Source of the DNA: Corallococcus macrosporus DSM 14697
GTDB lineage: Bacteria; Myxococcota; Myxococcia; Myxococcales; Myxococcaceae
Length of the DNA stretch: 64,000 nt
Assembly (NCBI RefSeq): GCF_002305895.1
Contig: NZ_CP022203.1
Location: 7,102,001 to 7,166,000 of the forward strand
Direction: 5' to 3'
The position numbers and the translations under genes are program-made. Each line of letters opens with the position of its first letter. Position 1 is the first letter of the stretch. Shown piece after piece: positions 40,702-51,525 of this stretch. The notes below the pieces were generated by a model. It saw nothing but the letters and a program-made list of their open reading frames with translations. It did no database searches and was not told the DNA's origin.

Positions 40702-43213
40702 CTCCGCCTCCTGGGAAGGGGCCGGTCAGCACGAAGGCTCCCGCGCCTCCGTCGTCGTCCGCGCCCCAGACAAGACAATGGCGGCCAGGCACGCGCCCCA
40801 ACTCGAAGGCACGCACAGCGAAACAGAGCGCGGCGGGCGCCGTCGCCGCCCCGATTTCGCCGAAGGAGAGCGCTGGGAACCACTCCGCGGGATTCGTCAG
40901 GAGCCCGCGCGAACGAAGCGTCACGAGCGCCAGTCCCCAGGCATAGGCCTGACGCTCGGCACCGTTGAGGCTCCCGATGCTCAACGCCACCTGGCGGCCG
41001 TCCACGCCACTTCCTACCAGTGCCCCCGACAGCGTCTCCGCGAGAGCCATCCCCGCGTGCGGAGCGATTGCGCCATTGGCGCGCGGTGTCGCGGTGACGC
41101 TCGGCCCCTCCAGCATGCAGCACGGGGTTGAATGTGGGCCCGCGCATCGCTCACGCCCCAAGAGGACGAAGGCGGCACACTCTCCGGGCGTGCAGCCCAC
41201 GGGCTGCTGAGGAGCCTTCAAGCGGCGTGTTGCCTTGAGTGCCTCCAGGACAGGCGTATCCATGAGACTGTCGACGCCGCCCACGATGCAGTGGTCCAGG
41301 CCCCCGAGCTCCAACTGCTTCCGGGCCTCCTGGAGCGCATGGAAGTAGCCCAATCGTCCCTCGAAATACAGCCGATGCGAGGCCAGCCCACCGAGGGGCG
41401 GGATGAGCCTCGCCAGGATGGGCAGGAGGTGCCGCGCACAGCGCTGGGGCAGCGCGCCTGCTGCCTCGCCGAAGGACTCCTCCATCGCTTCGCCCTGAAC
41501 GTCCGCCTCCTTGAGAAGGGCCGCTGCGCCCGCCGCGACGAGAGAACCGTCAGGCAAGGCGAGGAACAAGCCCGTCCGGGGCATGTCCAACGAGGGGACA
41601 CCGCGCAAGAGGTCGCGCAGCCCCGCGGTAGCGAGCCGCACCAGGCGCGCCAGGCCGGTGAACCCTTCGGTGATGACTGGGATGACGCATCCGGATGCGG
41701 CTCGCATCTCCTGGGCATCCGCGTCCCAGACGTGGACTTCGTCGCTGGCGACGACGCGTGAAAGCCCTGCCCTGCTCGCAGCGCAACTCTCCACGGCGCT
41801 GTCTCCCAGCGGCGAGGCCATCCCGAGCGCGCACACCGAGAGGCTCCCGGGCCGCGACCGCTCGCGTGCCGCGGGCCGCGGGCTCACGCCTGCATTGCTT
41901 GGAGCCTTCGCCCACGTCACCAGCCCCTGCATTCGCTCGAAACCCTGGTCCGAGAACTTTCCAGCGAGCTGGGCTCCCACCACTTCGCGCTTCTGTTGCA
42001 CCGCCCAGGCGTGCAGGGACACAACGTGGGCACCTCGGCTCCGGATGGCCAACTCCAGCGCATGCACAGGCCGTCTGCGTGCCGAGCCATGCTCCAGTGC
42101 CGCAAGAAGCGAGCTCCCGGTCCAGGCGCCGCCGGAGAGAAACCGGCCATCAGGTCGCCACTCCCGGCGTGTTCGCGACCACCACGCAGACACCTCGTCC
42201 GGTTCGGGTATCGGCAGGTCATCCTCGGGTCGCGGCCGAAGGTCGGCGTCGAGGTCTTCCTCTTCGAGTGGCACCAGGGCGTCGTCGGGCGCGGACGGTT
42301 GAAGCACGAAGCGCTCCGTCAGCTTCAACCCCGTCATCGCGGAGAAGGCCTCTCCCGCCAACCGGGCGACAGGCGCCTCGCGCCGTAACAACTCAACGCA
42401 GGCTTCCACCGCCGGCAGGCGACCGCTGAATCCCAACGCCCACAAGGCCTCCCGCGTCCACGTTCCCGATGAGAGCACGTCCACGACCCAGGTGAGCTCG
42501 CGCGCGGCTCCTCCCAATGCGAGAACCACCAATGGGAATCCCAACGGGCCTCGGCGGAGCCTCACCCGCTCCACGCACTCCGCCCAAGTCTGTCCAGGCG
42601 CGTGGACCAGGCCTGCTTCAGCGGCCGATTGCCAGACGATGTCCTCCGGAGACTCAAGCCCCCGCTGGAGCCCCCAGGAAGGCATGGACCGGGGAACACG
42701 CGCGCTCCAACGAAATGCGGCCGCCTGGACCTGCGTGTCTTCGGAGCACCACCAGGGTTGGAGGTCGAAATCCGGCCCACGCTTCCATTGCGCCAGGACG
42801 TCCATCGCGACGGATTGCGCCCACGGTGCCCCTTCCTTCACGAGTTCCCGCAGCATCGGCTCGATGCGTGGGCACGCTCGGGTGCCCAGTGCCCCGGCCA
42901 GGGCTTCTCGCTGCTCCCGGGCCCCGTCGGAGATGAACGCCGCGAGCACCCCGAGCGCGGCGGCGTCATCGCGCGCCATCAACGTCAACACGGCCACGGC
43001 CGCCCGCGCTGGCTCCTCGTGCAAGGCTGCCTCCAACAACTCCAGGACTTGCGGCGCTGTCGCCAGCCCCAATGCATCGACATGGGCTTCGAGCCTGCTC
43101 TCGATTTTCTCTACATCGACCAGGGAGAACTCCGGAGAGCACAGCGCGCGCTGCCGCCGTTCCCAGAGGAAGGCAGCCTCGTCCAAATGCTCTTCGATGT
43201 TGTCCCAGCGCAT
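40691..43213 (-). CDS. HEAT-repeat (TIGR02270-like) and degenerate thiolase/beta-ketoacyl-synthase fusion, T6SS adaptor candidate
   Basis: 840-residue protein with two parts. Residues about 1-330 are helical repeats with alanine/leucine spacing that fit the TIGR02270-like (HEAT/armadillo) family; a loosely ordered acidic linker follows. From about 470 (SLSVCALGMASPLGDS) the protein has the thiolase/beta-ketoacyl-synthase fold: GLDHCIVGGVDSLMD near 665 and the C-terminal half SIGSLNGAER...ALCFAVRAFELG. The position normally holding the catalytic Cys lies in a YFEGRLGYFHAL-type stretch with no Cys, so it is probably inactive as an enzyme. HEAT-like and thiolase-like proteins are known neighbours of T6SS PAAR/VgrG effectors. 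It is 27 bases after the PAAR-like gene. Confidence 0.8.
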   Translation of the reverse strand: MRWDNIEEHLDEAAFLWERRQRALCSPEFSLVDVEKIESRLEAHVDALGLATAPQVLELLEAALHEEPARAAVAVLTLMARDDAAALGVLAAFISDGAREQREALAGALGTRACPRIEPMLRELVKEGAPWAQSVAMDVLAQWKRGPDFDLQPWWCSEDTQVQAAAFRWSARVPRSMPSWGLQRGLESPEDIVWQSAAEAGLVHAPGQTWAECVERVRLRRGPLGFPLVVLALGGAARELTWVVDVLSSGTWTREALWALGFSGRLPAVEACVELLRREAPVARLAGEAFSAMTGLKLTERFVLQPSAPDDALVPLEEEDLDADLRPRPEDDLPIPEPDEVSAWWSRTRREWRPDGRFLSGGAWTGSSLLAALEHGSARRRPVHALELAIRSRGAHVVSLHAWAVQQKREVVGAQLAGKFSDQGFERMQGLVTWAKAPSNAGVSPRPAARERSRPGSLSVCALGMASPLGDSAVESCAASRAGLSRVVASDEVHVWDADAQEMRAASGCVIPVITEGFTGLARLVRLATAGLRDLLRGVPSLDMPRTGLFLALPDGSLVAAGAAALLKEADVQGEAMEESFGEAAGALPQRCARHLLPILARLIPPLGGLASHRLYFEGRLGYFHALQEARKQLELGGLDHCIVGGVDSLMDTPVLEALKATRRLKAPQQPVGCTPGECAAFVLLGRERCAGPHSTPCCMLEGPSVTATPRANGAIAPHAGMALAETLSGALVGSGVDGRQVALSIGSLNGAERQAYAWGLALVTLRSRGLLTNPAEWFPALSFGEIGAATAPAALCFAVRAFELGRVPGRHCLVWGADDDGGAGAFVLTGPFPGGGDVR

Positions 43214-43240
43214 GCCTCGCCCCTGAAGTCGACGCCGAGT

Positions 43241-43705
43241 TCAGAACGCCTTTTCGCAGCTCAAGCAGACGGGTGTGCCGGGAGCCTGGCTGGCGGCGAC
43301 CACGGGGCCCTGCATCACGGGAGACGGTGGCGCGTTCTTGTCGTTGTGCAGCATGAGGTCGAGGGCCCGGGGTACGTTCTTCCCCTCGAATTTCACGTCG
43401 AAGGAGTAGTTGACGAACTCCGCCTTTCCGCGAGTCGTCCCCGACGCTATCCCTCCGCCCGCCGTCCCCGCTTCATCCCCAGTGCTGGTGCTGAAGCACG
43501 AGTCCTTCAAGCAGACAGGGTTGCCCGAAACGGAGACCGTCTTGCTCGCGTTGCCCGTGTCTGACGCCCTGGCGATGTTCGGATACGGAATCGGGACGGG
43601 CCCGGCGGGGCTGGGCGTTTTGCAGAGGTCGGGAAACGACACCGTCACGCCCCCGCTGTCCTGGGTGATGACGGACAGACGATTCACTCCGACCGTGCTC
43701 GCCAT
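43241..43705 (-). CDS. PAAR-like (DUF4150) domain protein
   Basis: 154-residue PAAR-like protein of the DUF4150 group. The start MASTVGVNRLSVI and the following SGGVTVSFPDLCKTPSPAGPVPIPYPNIA block are diagnostic; GNPVCLKDSCFSTSTGDEAGTAGGGIASG and a C-terminal PVCLSCEKAF supply the cysteines typical of a metal-stabilised spike tip. It should cap a VgrG trimer and carry the cargo encoded downstream. An extended frame reaching 43834 has no family sequence, and ATG 43705 gives the usual length. First gene of the five-gene toxin operon; no vgrG is in the window. Confidence 0.9.
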   Translation of the reverse strand: MASTVGVNRLSVITQDSGGVTVSFPDLCKTPSPAGPVPIPYPNIARASDTGNASKTVSVSGNPVCLKDSCFSTSTGDEAGTAGGGIASGTTRGKAEFVNYSFDVKFEGKNVPRALDLMLHNDKNAPPSPVMQGPVVAASQAPGTPVCLSCEKAF

Positions 43706-43872
43706 TGCCTCTCCCAGGGCGCCTCGATGCCGCCCGGATGACGGACAGCCAGCGCCTACGAGGACATGAGAGGCAGGACCGGCTACGTGGGGTCCACGAA
43801 CAGCCAGTCGCCTGTTCGAAAAGCGGAACTGCATGCCCTCCGCATCCAGAACCGCACACCGAACCGCCCTAC

Positions 43873-43890
43873 AGGCCCATGGATGGGCCT
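43873..43890. repeat. Perfect 8-bp-arm dyad in the gap upstream of the PAAR operon
   Basis: AGGCCCAT-GG-ATGGGCCT is fully complementary between arms, lying 168 bases before the PAAR-like start and 26 bases after the MOSC stop. It could be an operator for the toxin operon or an RNA hairpin at the 3' end of the MOSC transcript; no T-run follows it on either strand, so neither role is certain. The rest of the 210-base gap shows nothing I can identify. Confidence 0.45.
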
Positions 43891-43915
43891 TCGCGCAACC
43901 ATCAGCGCGCAGCCG

Positions 43916-44503
43916 TCACGGTGCTGGCAGCACGTACGTCACCGGCCTGGGCAGCACGACCTTCACGGTGTCACCGGCGCGGATGACGCCGGGGCGCTCC
44001 ACCCAGGCCACCAGGCCCCGGCGCTGCCACGCGGCCTTCACGAAGCGGCTCGCCACCTTCGGCACGTCCGGGTGATGCGCCTCGATGACGCGCCCGGGGC
44101 CGATGCAGGGCTCGTTCTCCCCTTCCACCACCAGCGTCGTGTCCTCCGGGAAGAACAGCCGCGTGCCCGGCGGCAGGTGCGTCAGCCGCGGCACGCCCGC
44201 CACCTCCAGGTTCGCGCCCAGCCACGACGCCAGCACGCGCGGAAGCGCCAGGGCCTGCGCCACCTCGGCCAGCTCCTCGGTCGACACCAGGGAGAACTGC
44301 CGCGTGTTGCGGATGGGCGTGCCCTTGGGAAACCACGGCGTGCGCACGTCCGCCGCCCGCGTCAGGCCCGCGTGCCGGTCGCCCTCCAGCCCCTCGAAGG
44401 ACACCCGCGCCTCGGGCAGCTCCTTCGTCACGAAGCTCTTGCGCTCGGTACACACGAGGACGTGCACGATGCGTCCTTCCAACTGCGGCGTCTTGCGGGC
44501 CAT
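43916..44503 (-). CDS. MOSC domain-containing protein
   Basis: 195-residue MOSC-fold protein (molybdenum cofactor sulfurase C-terminal domain). The motif GLEGDRHAGLTRAADVRTPWFPKGTPIRNTRQFSLVS is the family's N-terminal block, and LGANLEVAGVPRLTHLPPGTRLFF, with GPGRVIEA, completes the beta-barrel domain. The invariant Cys expected near ENEPCIGPG is present. Such proteins bind molybdenum cofactor or handle sulfur. It starts at 44503 (MARKTPQLEG); upstream in-frame sequence to 44587 is shadow. It follows the exonuclease gene by 37 bases. Confidence 0.9.
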   Translation of the reverse strand: MARKTPQLEGRIVHVLVCTERKSFVTKELPEARVSFEGLEGDRHAGLTRAADVRTPWFPKGTPIRNTRQFSLVSTEELAEVAQALALPRVLASWLGANLEVAGVPRLTHLPPGTRLFFPEDTTLVVEGENEPCIGPGRVIEAHHPDVPKVASRFVKAAWQRRGLVAWVERPGVIRAGDTVKVVLPRPVTYVLPAP

Positions 44504-44540
44504 CACCGTCCTTCTACCGAATCCAGCCGTCCGCCGCGCG

Positions 44541-45518
44541 TCAGAACAGTCCGAGCTGCTGCGGCTTCCCACCCAGCGGGCGCGCATCCATTCCCGCGTC
44601 GCGCAGCGCCTGCGCCAGCTCCTCCGCGAAGCCGTGACACGTCAGCACCTCCCGCGCCCCGGTGGACTTCGCGTAGCCCACCAGCCCGGGGAAGTCCGCG
44701 TGGTCCGACAGCGGGAAGGCCACATCCGCGCCGTAGCGCCGCACCGCGCCCCGGTCCACCGCCCACCCTGTCAGCACCGCCGTCGCCCGAGGCCACAGCG
44801 GCGCCAACGCCCCGCCCCGCGCGTGGTGCGGAGGGAAGAAGAGCACCTCGCCCGGCTCCACCTTCCCGTCGTAGCAGCGCAGGTTCTCAATGGGCACGCC
44901 CAGCTCCGCGTAGAGCTGCGCCACCTCGTAGATGGAGGAATGCGCCACCAGCGGGAAGCCACGTCCCGCCAGGTGCTTCATCGCCTCCTGGCTCTTGCCC
45001 AGCGGATAGCCCAGCAGCACCGGCACGGCGCCGCGCTCAAGCTGCATCCGCAGCCACGCCTCCACCTGCCCCAGCACCTCCGGACGCGGCGGGAAGCGGT
45101 AGCGCGGATGACCGAAGGTGGACTCGATGACGAGCGTGTCGCACTCGGCCACCTCCGTCGCCTCGGCGGTGAGCGACGGCGCCACGTTGAGGTCCCCGGT
45201 GTAGACGATGCGGCGCCCATCTGGCCGCGTCACCCGGAGCTGCGCGCTGCCCAGGATGTGCCCCGCCGGCAGCAACTCCAGCACCAGCGGCCCCAGCTCG
45301 AAGGGCTGCCGGAAGGGCACCTCGCGCGGCTCACGCACCGGCCCCAGGCGGTGCGCCATGAAGCGCAGCGTCGCCGCCGTGGCGATGGTGCTCTCGTGCC
45401 GGGCGATGTGGTCCGAATGCCCGTGACTCACGAAGCACAGCGGTGACTTGCGCTTCGCGTCCAGGGACAGGGGGGTGCCCGACAGGTGCATCCCGTTTCG
45501 CCGCAGCTCCACACTCAT
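44541..45518 (-). CDS. MBL-fold metallo-hydrolase, mRNA 3'-end processing/exonuclease-like
   Basis: 325-residue metallo-beta-lactamase-fold nuclease, resembling the bacterial family annotated as mRNA 3'-end processing factor or exonuclease. The metal signature SHGHSDH is at residues 31-37; the second metal Asp is in VYTGDLNV, and the beta-CASP-like region carries CDTLVIESTFGHPRYRFPPRP and SDHADFPGLVGY. Related bacterial genes often sit beside an ATP-dependent ligase gene; none is here. It is followed by the MOSC gene 37 bases downstream. Substrate, DNA or RNA, is not resolved. Confidence 0.88.
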   Translation of the reverse strand: MSVELRRNGMHLSGTPLSLDAKRKSPLCFVSHGHSDHIARHESTIATAATLRFMAHRLGPVREPREVPFRQPFELGPLVLELLPAGHILGSAQLRVTRPDGRRIVYTGDLNVAPSLTAEATEVAECDTLVIESTFGHPRYRFPPRPEVLGQVEAWLRMQLERGAVPVLLGYPLGKSQEAMKHLAGRGFPLVAHSSIYEVAQLYAELGVPIENLRCYDGKVEPGEVLFFPPHHARGGALAPLWPRATAVLTGWAVDRGAVRRYGADVAFPLSDHADFPGLVGYAKSTGAREVLTCHGFAEELAQALRDAGMDARPLGGKPQQLGLF

Positions 45519-45626
45519 GGGAAGGGCCCCGGGTATAGCGCGTCCACGCGCCCGTGGCCGCCCTCACTTCACCGCCCTGCCCGCCCGGCTGGTGGCCAGG
45601 CCCGGCACAGCCATGCGCGCGAGGCT

Positions 45627-46568
45627 CTACCGCGCCGGCACCCGCGCGCGCCACCAGTCCCAAGCCGCCGCGCCCACCTCCGACATCAGCACGCCCGACA
45701 GGATGAGCGCGCCGCCGAACCACTCGCGAGGCCCCAGCACCTCGTAGCCCAGCAGCACCGAGTACAGCGCGGCGAACACCGACTCCAACGAGTAGATGAG
45801 CGCCGCGCGCACCGCCGTGGTGCGCGCCTGCCCCCAGGTCTGGATGCTGATGGCCACCGCGCTGGCGAACACGCCGCAGATGAACACCGCGCCCACGAAG
45901 GACGGATGCCACGCCACGCGCCGCTCCACGAAGGGCAGGCACAGCGCGGACAGCAGCGCCACCGTCCAGAGCTGCACCGCCACCAGCCCCATCACCCCCT
46001 GCTTGGGCGCATGCCGCTCCGTCATCAGGATGTGGCACGCGTAGGCCACCGCGCAGCCCAGCGACAGCACGTCTCCGGATGTCAGGCCGCCGCTCTCCAG
46101 CCCCGCGTCCGGCTGCGTGAAGAAGTAGAGCCCTACCGCCGCCAGGCCCACGCCAAGAAGCGAGGTGAACTTCGGCGCCTTCCGGTAGAGCACCATCGAC
46201 AGCAGCGGCACCAGCAGCACGCACAGCCCGGTGATGAACGCCGAGCGCGAGGGCGTGGTGGTGGTGAGCCCCACCGTCTGCAGCGAGAAGCCCAGGAAGA
46301 GGAAGGTGCCCAGCATCGCGCCGCTGCGCAGGTTGCGCGCCGTCAGCACCTGCCGCCCAGCCAGGACGCTCAGCACCGTCGCGCCCACGAGGAAGCGCAG
46401 CGTGAGGAAGCTGAAGGGGTCCCCATGCCCGAGCGCGTCCTTCACCACCACGAAGGTGATGCCCCAGAACGAGGTGATGAGCGCCAGCGCCCCATCCGCG
46501 CGAAGCCGCTGCGCGCGCGAAGGAGGCTCCGTCGCGCCCCCCAGCATGTCGGACGTCGAGGTGCTCAT
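45627..46568 (-). CDS. DMT (EamA) family transporter
   Basis: 313-residue drug/metabolite transporter with ten hydrophobic helices in two EamA repeats; the first repeat starts with LITSFWGITFVVVKDAL and the second with GDVLSLGCAVAYACHILMTER. The N-terminal 20 residues are a soluble, Ser-rich lead. It probably exports a metabolite or amino acid by proton exchange; no substrate can be named. It is encoded between the GNAT fusion (upstream, 112 bases) and the exonuclease, all transcribed leftward. Confidence 0.9.
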   Translation of the reverse strand: MSTSTSDMLGGATEPPSRAQRLRADGALALITSFWGITFVVVKDALGHGDPFSFLTLRFLVGATVLSVLAGRQVLTARNLRSGAMLGTFLFLGFSLQTVGLTTTTPSRSAFITGLCVLLVPLLSMVLYRKAPKFTSLLGVGLAAVGLYFFTQPDAGLESGGLTSGDVLSLGCAVAYACHILMTERHAPKQGVMGLVAVQLWTVALLSALCLPFVERRVAWHPSFVGAVFICGVFASAVAISIQTWGQARTTAVRAALIYSLESVFAALYSVLLGYEVLGPREWFGGALILSGVLMSEVGAAAWDWWRARVPAR

Positions 46569-46680
46569 GTTCCTGTTCCACCGGAGAGGATGACGCCGGG
46601 CGCGCCACGGACGTCCCGCCGGCCACGGCCGCGGGCTTTTTGACGCAGCCCGGGCGGCCGCGCAACCTCCGGCGGCGCAC

Positions 46681-47658
46681 CTACAGGACGCGCTCGACGA
46701 CGACCAGCCGCTTGGAGCGGCCCGTGGCGTCCCAGGCCTCGTTGGCCTCCCGGGTGAGCGCCTCGCCCGCCCGCTGGAACCCCAGGCGTTCGAACGTGCG
46801 CAGCGACGCCGTGTTGTCGTCGTCCACGTCCGCCAGGACGCGCGGCTCGCCCTGCCGCCGGGCCTCCGCCATCAGACACTCGAGGAGCCCCGTGGCCACG
46901 CCCATGCGCCGCACGCGGGGCGCCACCACCAGCGAGCGCACCCAGACGCCCTCCAACTGCAAGCCTTCCTGACGGTACGAGTCCACCCAGGCGAAGCCAT
47001 GCATCCGCCCCTCGGCGTCGAAGGCCCCCGCCGCGGCGCCCCGGCGCTGCGCGTCCGTCAGCCCCCACCGTTCGCGGAGCTGACGGCGCAGGAAGCCGGG
47101 TGACACCACCAGCCGCTCACTGGCGAAGGCCAGGAGCGCGTCCAAATCGCCCGCCGTCAGGAGCCGCACCTCCAGCGGCCCCACCAGCCGGTGGCGGAGC
47201 GGCAACGACCATCCGGAGAAGAGGAAGTCCCACACACCCCGAGACACTAGCCGGGTCCGGGGCCAGGCCCACGCCGTGGACGCGGCCTGTTGCGCCAGCC
47301 ACAGCGCCGGGCGCAGGGGCCTGGGCAGGGGCAGCACCCACCGCCCTCTCCGGAGGGCCACCACCCGGCCCAGCGTCACGCCGCCCGGGGCATCCTGGGC
47401 CCCCAGCAGCGAGGCCGTCCGCCAGGGCTGCGTGGACACCACCACGTGCGCCACCAGCTCGCGGCCCTGCCGCATCAGCGCCACGTCGCCCGAAGCCAGC
47501 GCCCCCGGGCCACAGCGCATCACCCGCACCGAGTCCCCGGCCCGCAGCAACGGGAACAGGCTCCGGCCCGCGCCCCGCACCCACAGCCGGTGCCCCGGAG
47601 GCAGCGCCTCCAGCACGTCCAACAGCACCTCTGCGGAGGAGGCTTTGCGCGAAGGCAT
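46681..47658 (-). CDS. Signal-peptidase-like (S24/S26) domain fused to GNAT acetyltransferase
   Basis: 325-residue fusion. Residues about 20-105 resemble the catalytic half of S24/S26 peptidases: LPPGHRLWVRGAGRSLFPLLRAGDSVRVMR with Ser33, then LASGDVALMRQGRELVAHVVV. The Lys of the Ser-Lys dyad is replaced by His71, so peptidase activity is doubtful. Residues about 155-325 are a GNAT domain with acetyl-CoA loop VWVRSLVVAPRVRRMGVATGLLE and the C-terminal FERLGFQRAGE. Both parts are on one frame with no sign of frameshift. Start at 47658 is preceded by no overlapping gene. Confidence 0.83.
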   Translation of the reverse strand: MPSRKASSAEVLLDVLEALPPGHRLWVRGAGRSLFPLLRAGDSVRVMRCGPGALASGDVALMRQGRELVAHVVVSTQPWRTASLLGAQDAPGGVTLGRVVALRRGRWVLPLPRPLRPALWLAQQAASTAWAWPRTRLVSRGVWDFLFSGWSLPLRHRLVGPLEVRLLTAGDLDALLAFASERLVVSPGFLRRQLRERWGLTDAQRRGAAAGAFDAEGRMHGFAWVDSYRQEGLQLEGVWVRSLVVAPRVRRMGVATGLLECLMAEARRQGEPRVLADVDDDNTASLRTFERLGFQRAGEALTREANEAWDATGRSKRLVVVERVL

Positions 47659-47826
47659 GCTCCCAGCCTCACGTGCCCACCGGCCCTCTGGAGCACGCGC
47701 GAAATCTACCTGTTGCCCGGTGCACACACCAACCGCTGGCGGAGCCCACCCGCGTCCGCGCGCCCCCCGCGGAGCGCGGGAGCGCAATAAGAGGAGGCCG
47801 CGCGCGAAGCGGGACAAGGAGGCCCC

Positions 47827-48372
47827 ATGGACACGGCACAGGAAGGTTCGATGGCGCCCCGGCCCGGCTGGTGGAGCCGCCACTGGCGCTGGGCCCTCGC
47901 GCTGGGCTGCCTGGGGATGCTGGCCTCCTGCATCGGCCTGGGCGTGCTCGCCACCTACCTGGGCTTCTCCTCCCTGGGGCAATCCGACGCGCACCGGGAA
48001 GCGGTGGCCATCGCCAGCGGGGACGCGCGGGTGCGCAGCGCGCTGGGGACGCCCATTGAGAGCGGCCTGCCCAGACGCAGCTCCGTGCAGAGCCGCAATG
48101 ACGTCTCACGCGCGCAATTCGCCCTCCCGCTGGAGGGCCCCGACGGCGAAGCCACGCTGCACGCGCAGGGCGAGAAGCGCGGGGACGGGCCCTGGCGGTT
48201 CAACAACCTCATCGTCGCGCTGCGTGACGGCACGTTCATCGACCTGCTGCGCGCCGAGCCCCCACAGCGACCCGAGCTCCCCCTGCCCGCCGAGCCGCCC
48301 TACGCGGACGAGGCCCCCGAGCCCGGAGAGGAAGCAGCGCCGCGCGACGCGGGCCGCGAAATCGACCTGTGA
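47827..48372 (+). CDS. Coa1-family (cytochrome c oxidase assembly factor 1-like) membrane protein
   Basis: 181-residue protein with a membrane helix at about residues 23-48 (WALALGCLGMLASCIGLGVLATYLGF) and an extracytoplasmic domain resembling the Coa1/Tim21 fold. The HREAVAIASGDARVRSALGTPIESG segment and the paired strands of SRAQFALPLEGPDGEATLHAQGEKR match the bacterial Coa1 proteins. The C-terminus is a Pro/Glu-rich tail. A perfect AAGGAGG site precedes ATG 47827. Role in oxidase assembly is known for the yeast protein; bacterial function is inferred at best. Confidence 0.8.
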   Translation: MDTAQEGSMAPRPGWWSRHWRWALALGCLGMLASCIGLGVLATYLGFSSLGQSDAHREAVAIASGDARVRSALGTPIESGLPRRSSVQSRNDVSRAQFALPLEGPDGEATLHAQGEKRGDGPWRFNNLIVALRDGTFIDLLRAEPPQRPELPLPAEPPYADEAPEPGEEAAPRDAGREIDL

Positions 48373-48415
48373 AAAAGCGAAGGGGCGGCGCGGGGAGGTT
48401 CCCCACGTCGCCCCT
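48372..48415 (-). terminator. Putative rho-independent terminator of the acyl-CoA dehydrogenase-etfBA operon
   Basis: Read leftward after the etfA stop, an outer AGGGGCG / CGCCCCT pairing with inner GGGGA / TCCCC is followed a few bases later by TTTTT (complement of 48372-48376). The T-run touches the last base of the Coa1-like stop codon. The fit is good for the minus strand; on the plus strand no T-run follows. Confidence 0.55.
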
Positions 48416-48448
48416 GCTTGCTTCAGGGCACGGCCGTGCCCGTCGGGA

Positions 48449-49414
<966 letters not shown>

Positions 49415-49450
49415 TTGGATGTCTCCGTAGAGTGTTGGCGGGCGGGACGC

Positions 49451-50248
49451 TCAGACGACCTTCGCCTCGTTGCGCAGCTTCTCGACCAGGGTGGGCACGT
49501 CCTCGACCTTGATGCCGGCCTTGCGCGCCGGGGGCGAGGACAGCTTCAGGACCTGGATGGCCGGGGTGACGTCCACGCTCAGCTTGGCCGGCGTCAGCTC
49601 CTCGATGGGCTTGCTCTTCGCCTTCATGATGCCCGGGAGGCTGGCGTAGCGCGGCTGGTTGAGGCGCAGGTCGGTGGTGACGACGGCGGGGAGCTGGCAC
49701 TCCACCGTGGCGAGCCCGTTGTCGACCTCGCGAATCACCTGCACGCTCTTCTTGTCCGCGGACAGGACGATGGCGGGGACCTTGTTCTTCTCCTGCTCGC
49801 TCTCCATGGACTCCACCTTGGAGGCGAAGGTGGCCTGGCCCCAGCCGAGGAACTCGGCGAGGTACTGGCCCACCTGGTTCTGGTCATCGTCGATGGACTG
49901 CTTGCCGAGGATGACGAGGTCCGGACTCTCCTTCTCCACGACCTTCTGGAGCAGGCCCGCGATGCCGAGCTGATCCAACGGGCCGGTGTGGTTCACCCAC
50001 ACGGCGCGGTGCGCGCCCATGGCCAGGGCGTGCCGGAGCTGCTCCTGCACTTCCTTGCCGCCGATGGACACCACCACGACTTCGCCCTGGTGCTTCGCGA
50101 CGAGCCGGAGGCCTTCTTCGACGCCGATTTCATCGAAGGGGTTGATCTTGTACTTCAGCCCCTCCTGAACGATGCCCGAGCCATCCGGCTTGACCTTGAT
50201 CTTCGACTCGGGGTCTTCCACGCGCTTGGCGGTGACGAGGATCTTCAC
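49451..50248 (-). CDS. etfB: Electron transfer flavoprotein subunit beta
   Basis: 265-residue AMP-binding subunit of ETF. The beta signature VTAKRVEDPESKIKVKPDGSG begins the protein, GLKYKINPFDEIGVEEGLRL follows, and the AMP-binding region LVILGKQSIDDDQNQVGQYLAE (about residues 118-140) is the family's diagnostic motif. GTG at 50248 is the start, preceded by TAAGGAGAA. It partners with EtfA and takes electrons from the acyl-CoA dehydrogenase encoded just upstream. Confidence 0.97.
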   Translation of the reverse strand: MKILVTAKRVEDPESKIKVKPDGSGIVQEGLKYKINPFDEIGVEEGLRLVAKHQGEVVVVSIGGKEVQEQLRHALAMGAHRAVWVNHTGPLDQLGIAGLLQKVVEKESPDLVILGKQSIDDDQNQVGQYLAEFLGWGQATFASKVESMESEQEKNKVPAIVLSADKKSVQVIREVDNGLATVECQLPAVVTTDLRLNQPRYASLPGIMKAKSKPIEELTPAKLSVDVTPAIQVLKLSSPPARKAGIKVEDVPTLVEKLRNEAKVV

Positions 50249-50365
50249 GGCGGTGCTTCTCCTTACGGGAGAGGAGTTTGGAATTCGTGTGAACAGCCTG
50301 GGTTAATAGGCATCCGGGCGTCACGGCGGCAATGGGAAACGGCCGCCGGACGGGGTGCCGCGGCG

Positions 50366-51502
<1,137 letters not shown>

Positions 51503-51525
51503 GGGGACCTCGTGACGGGTTCGGC

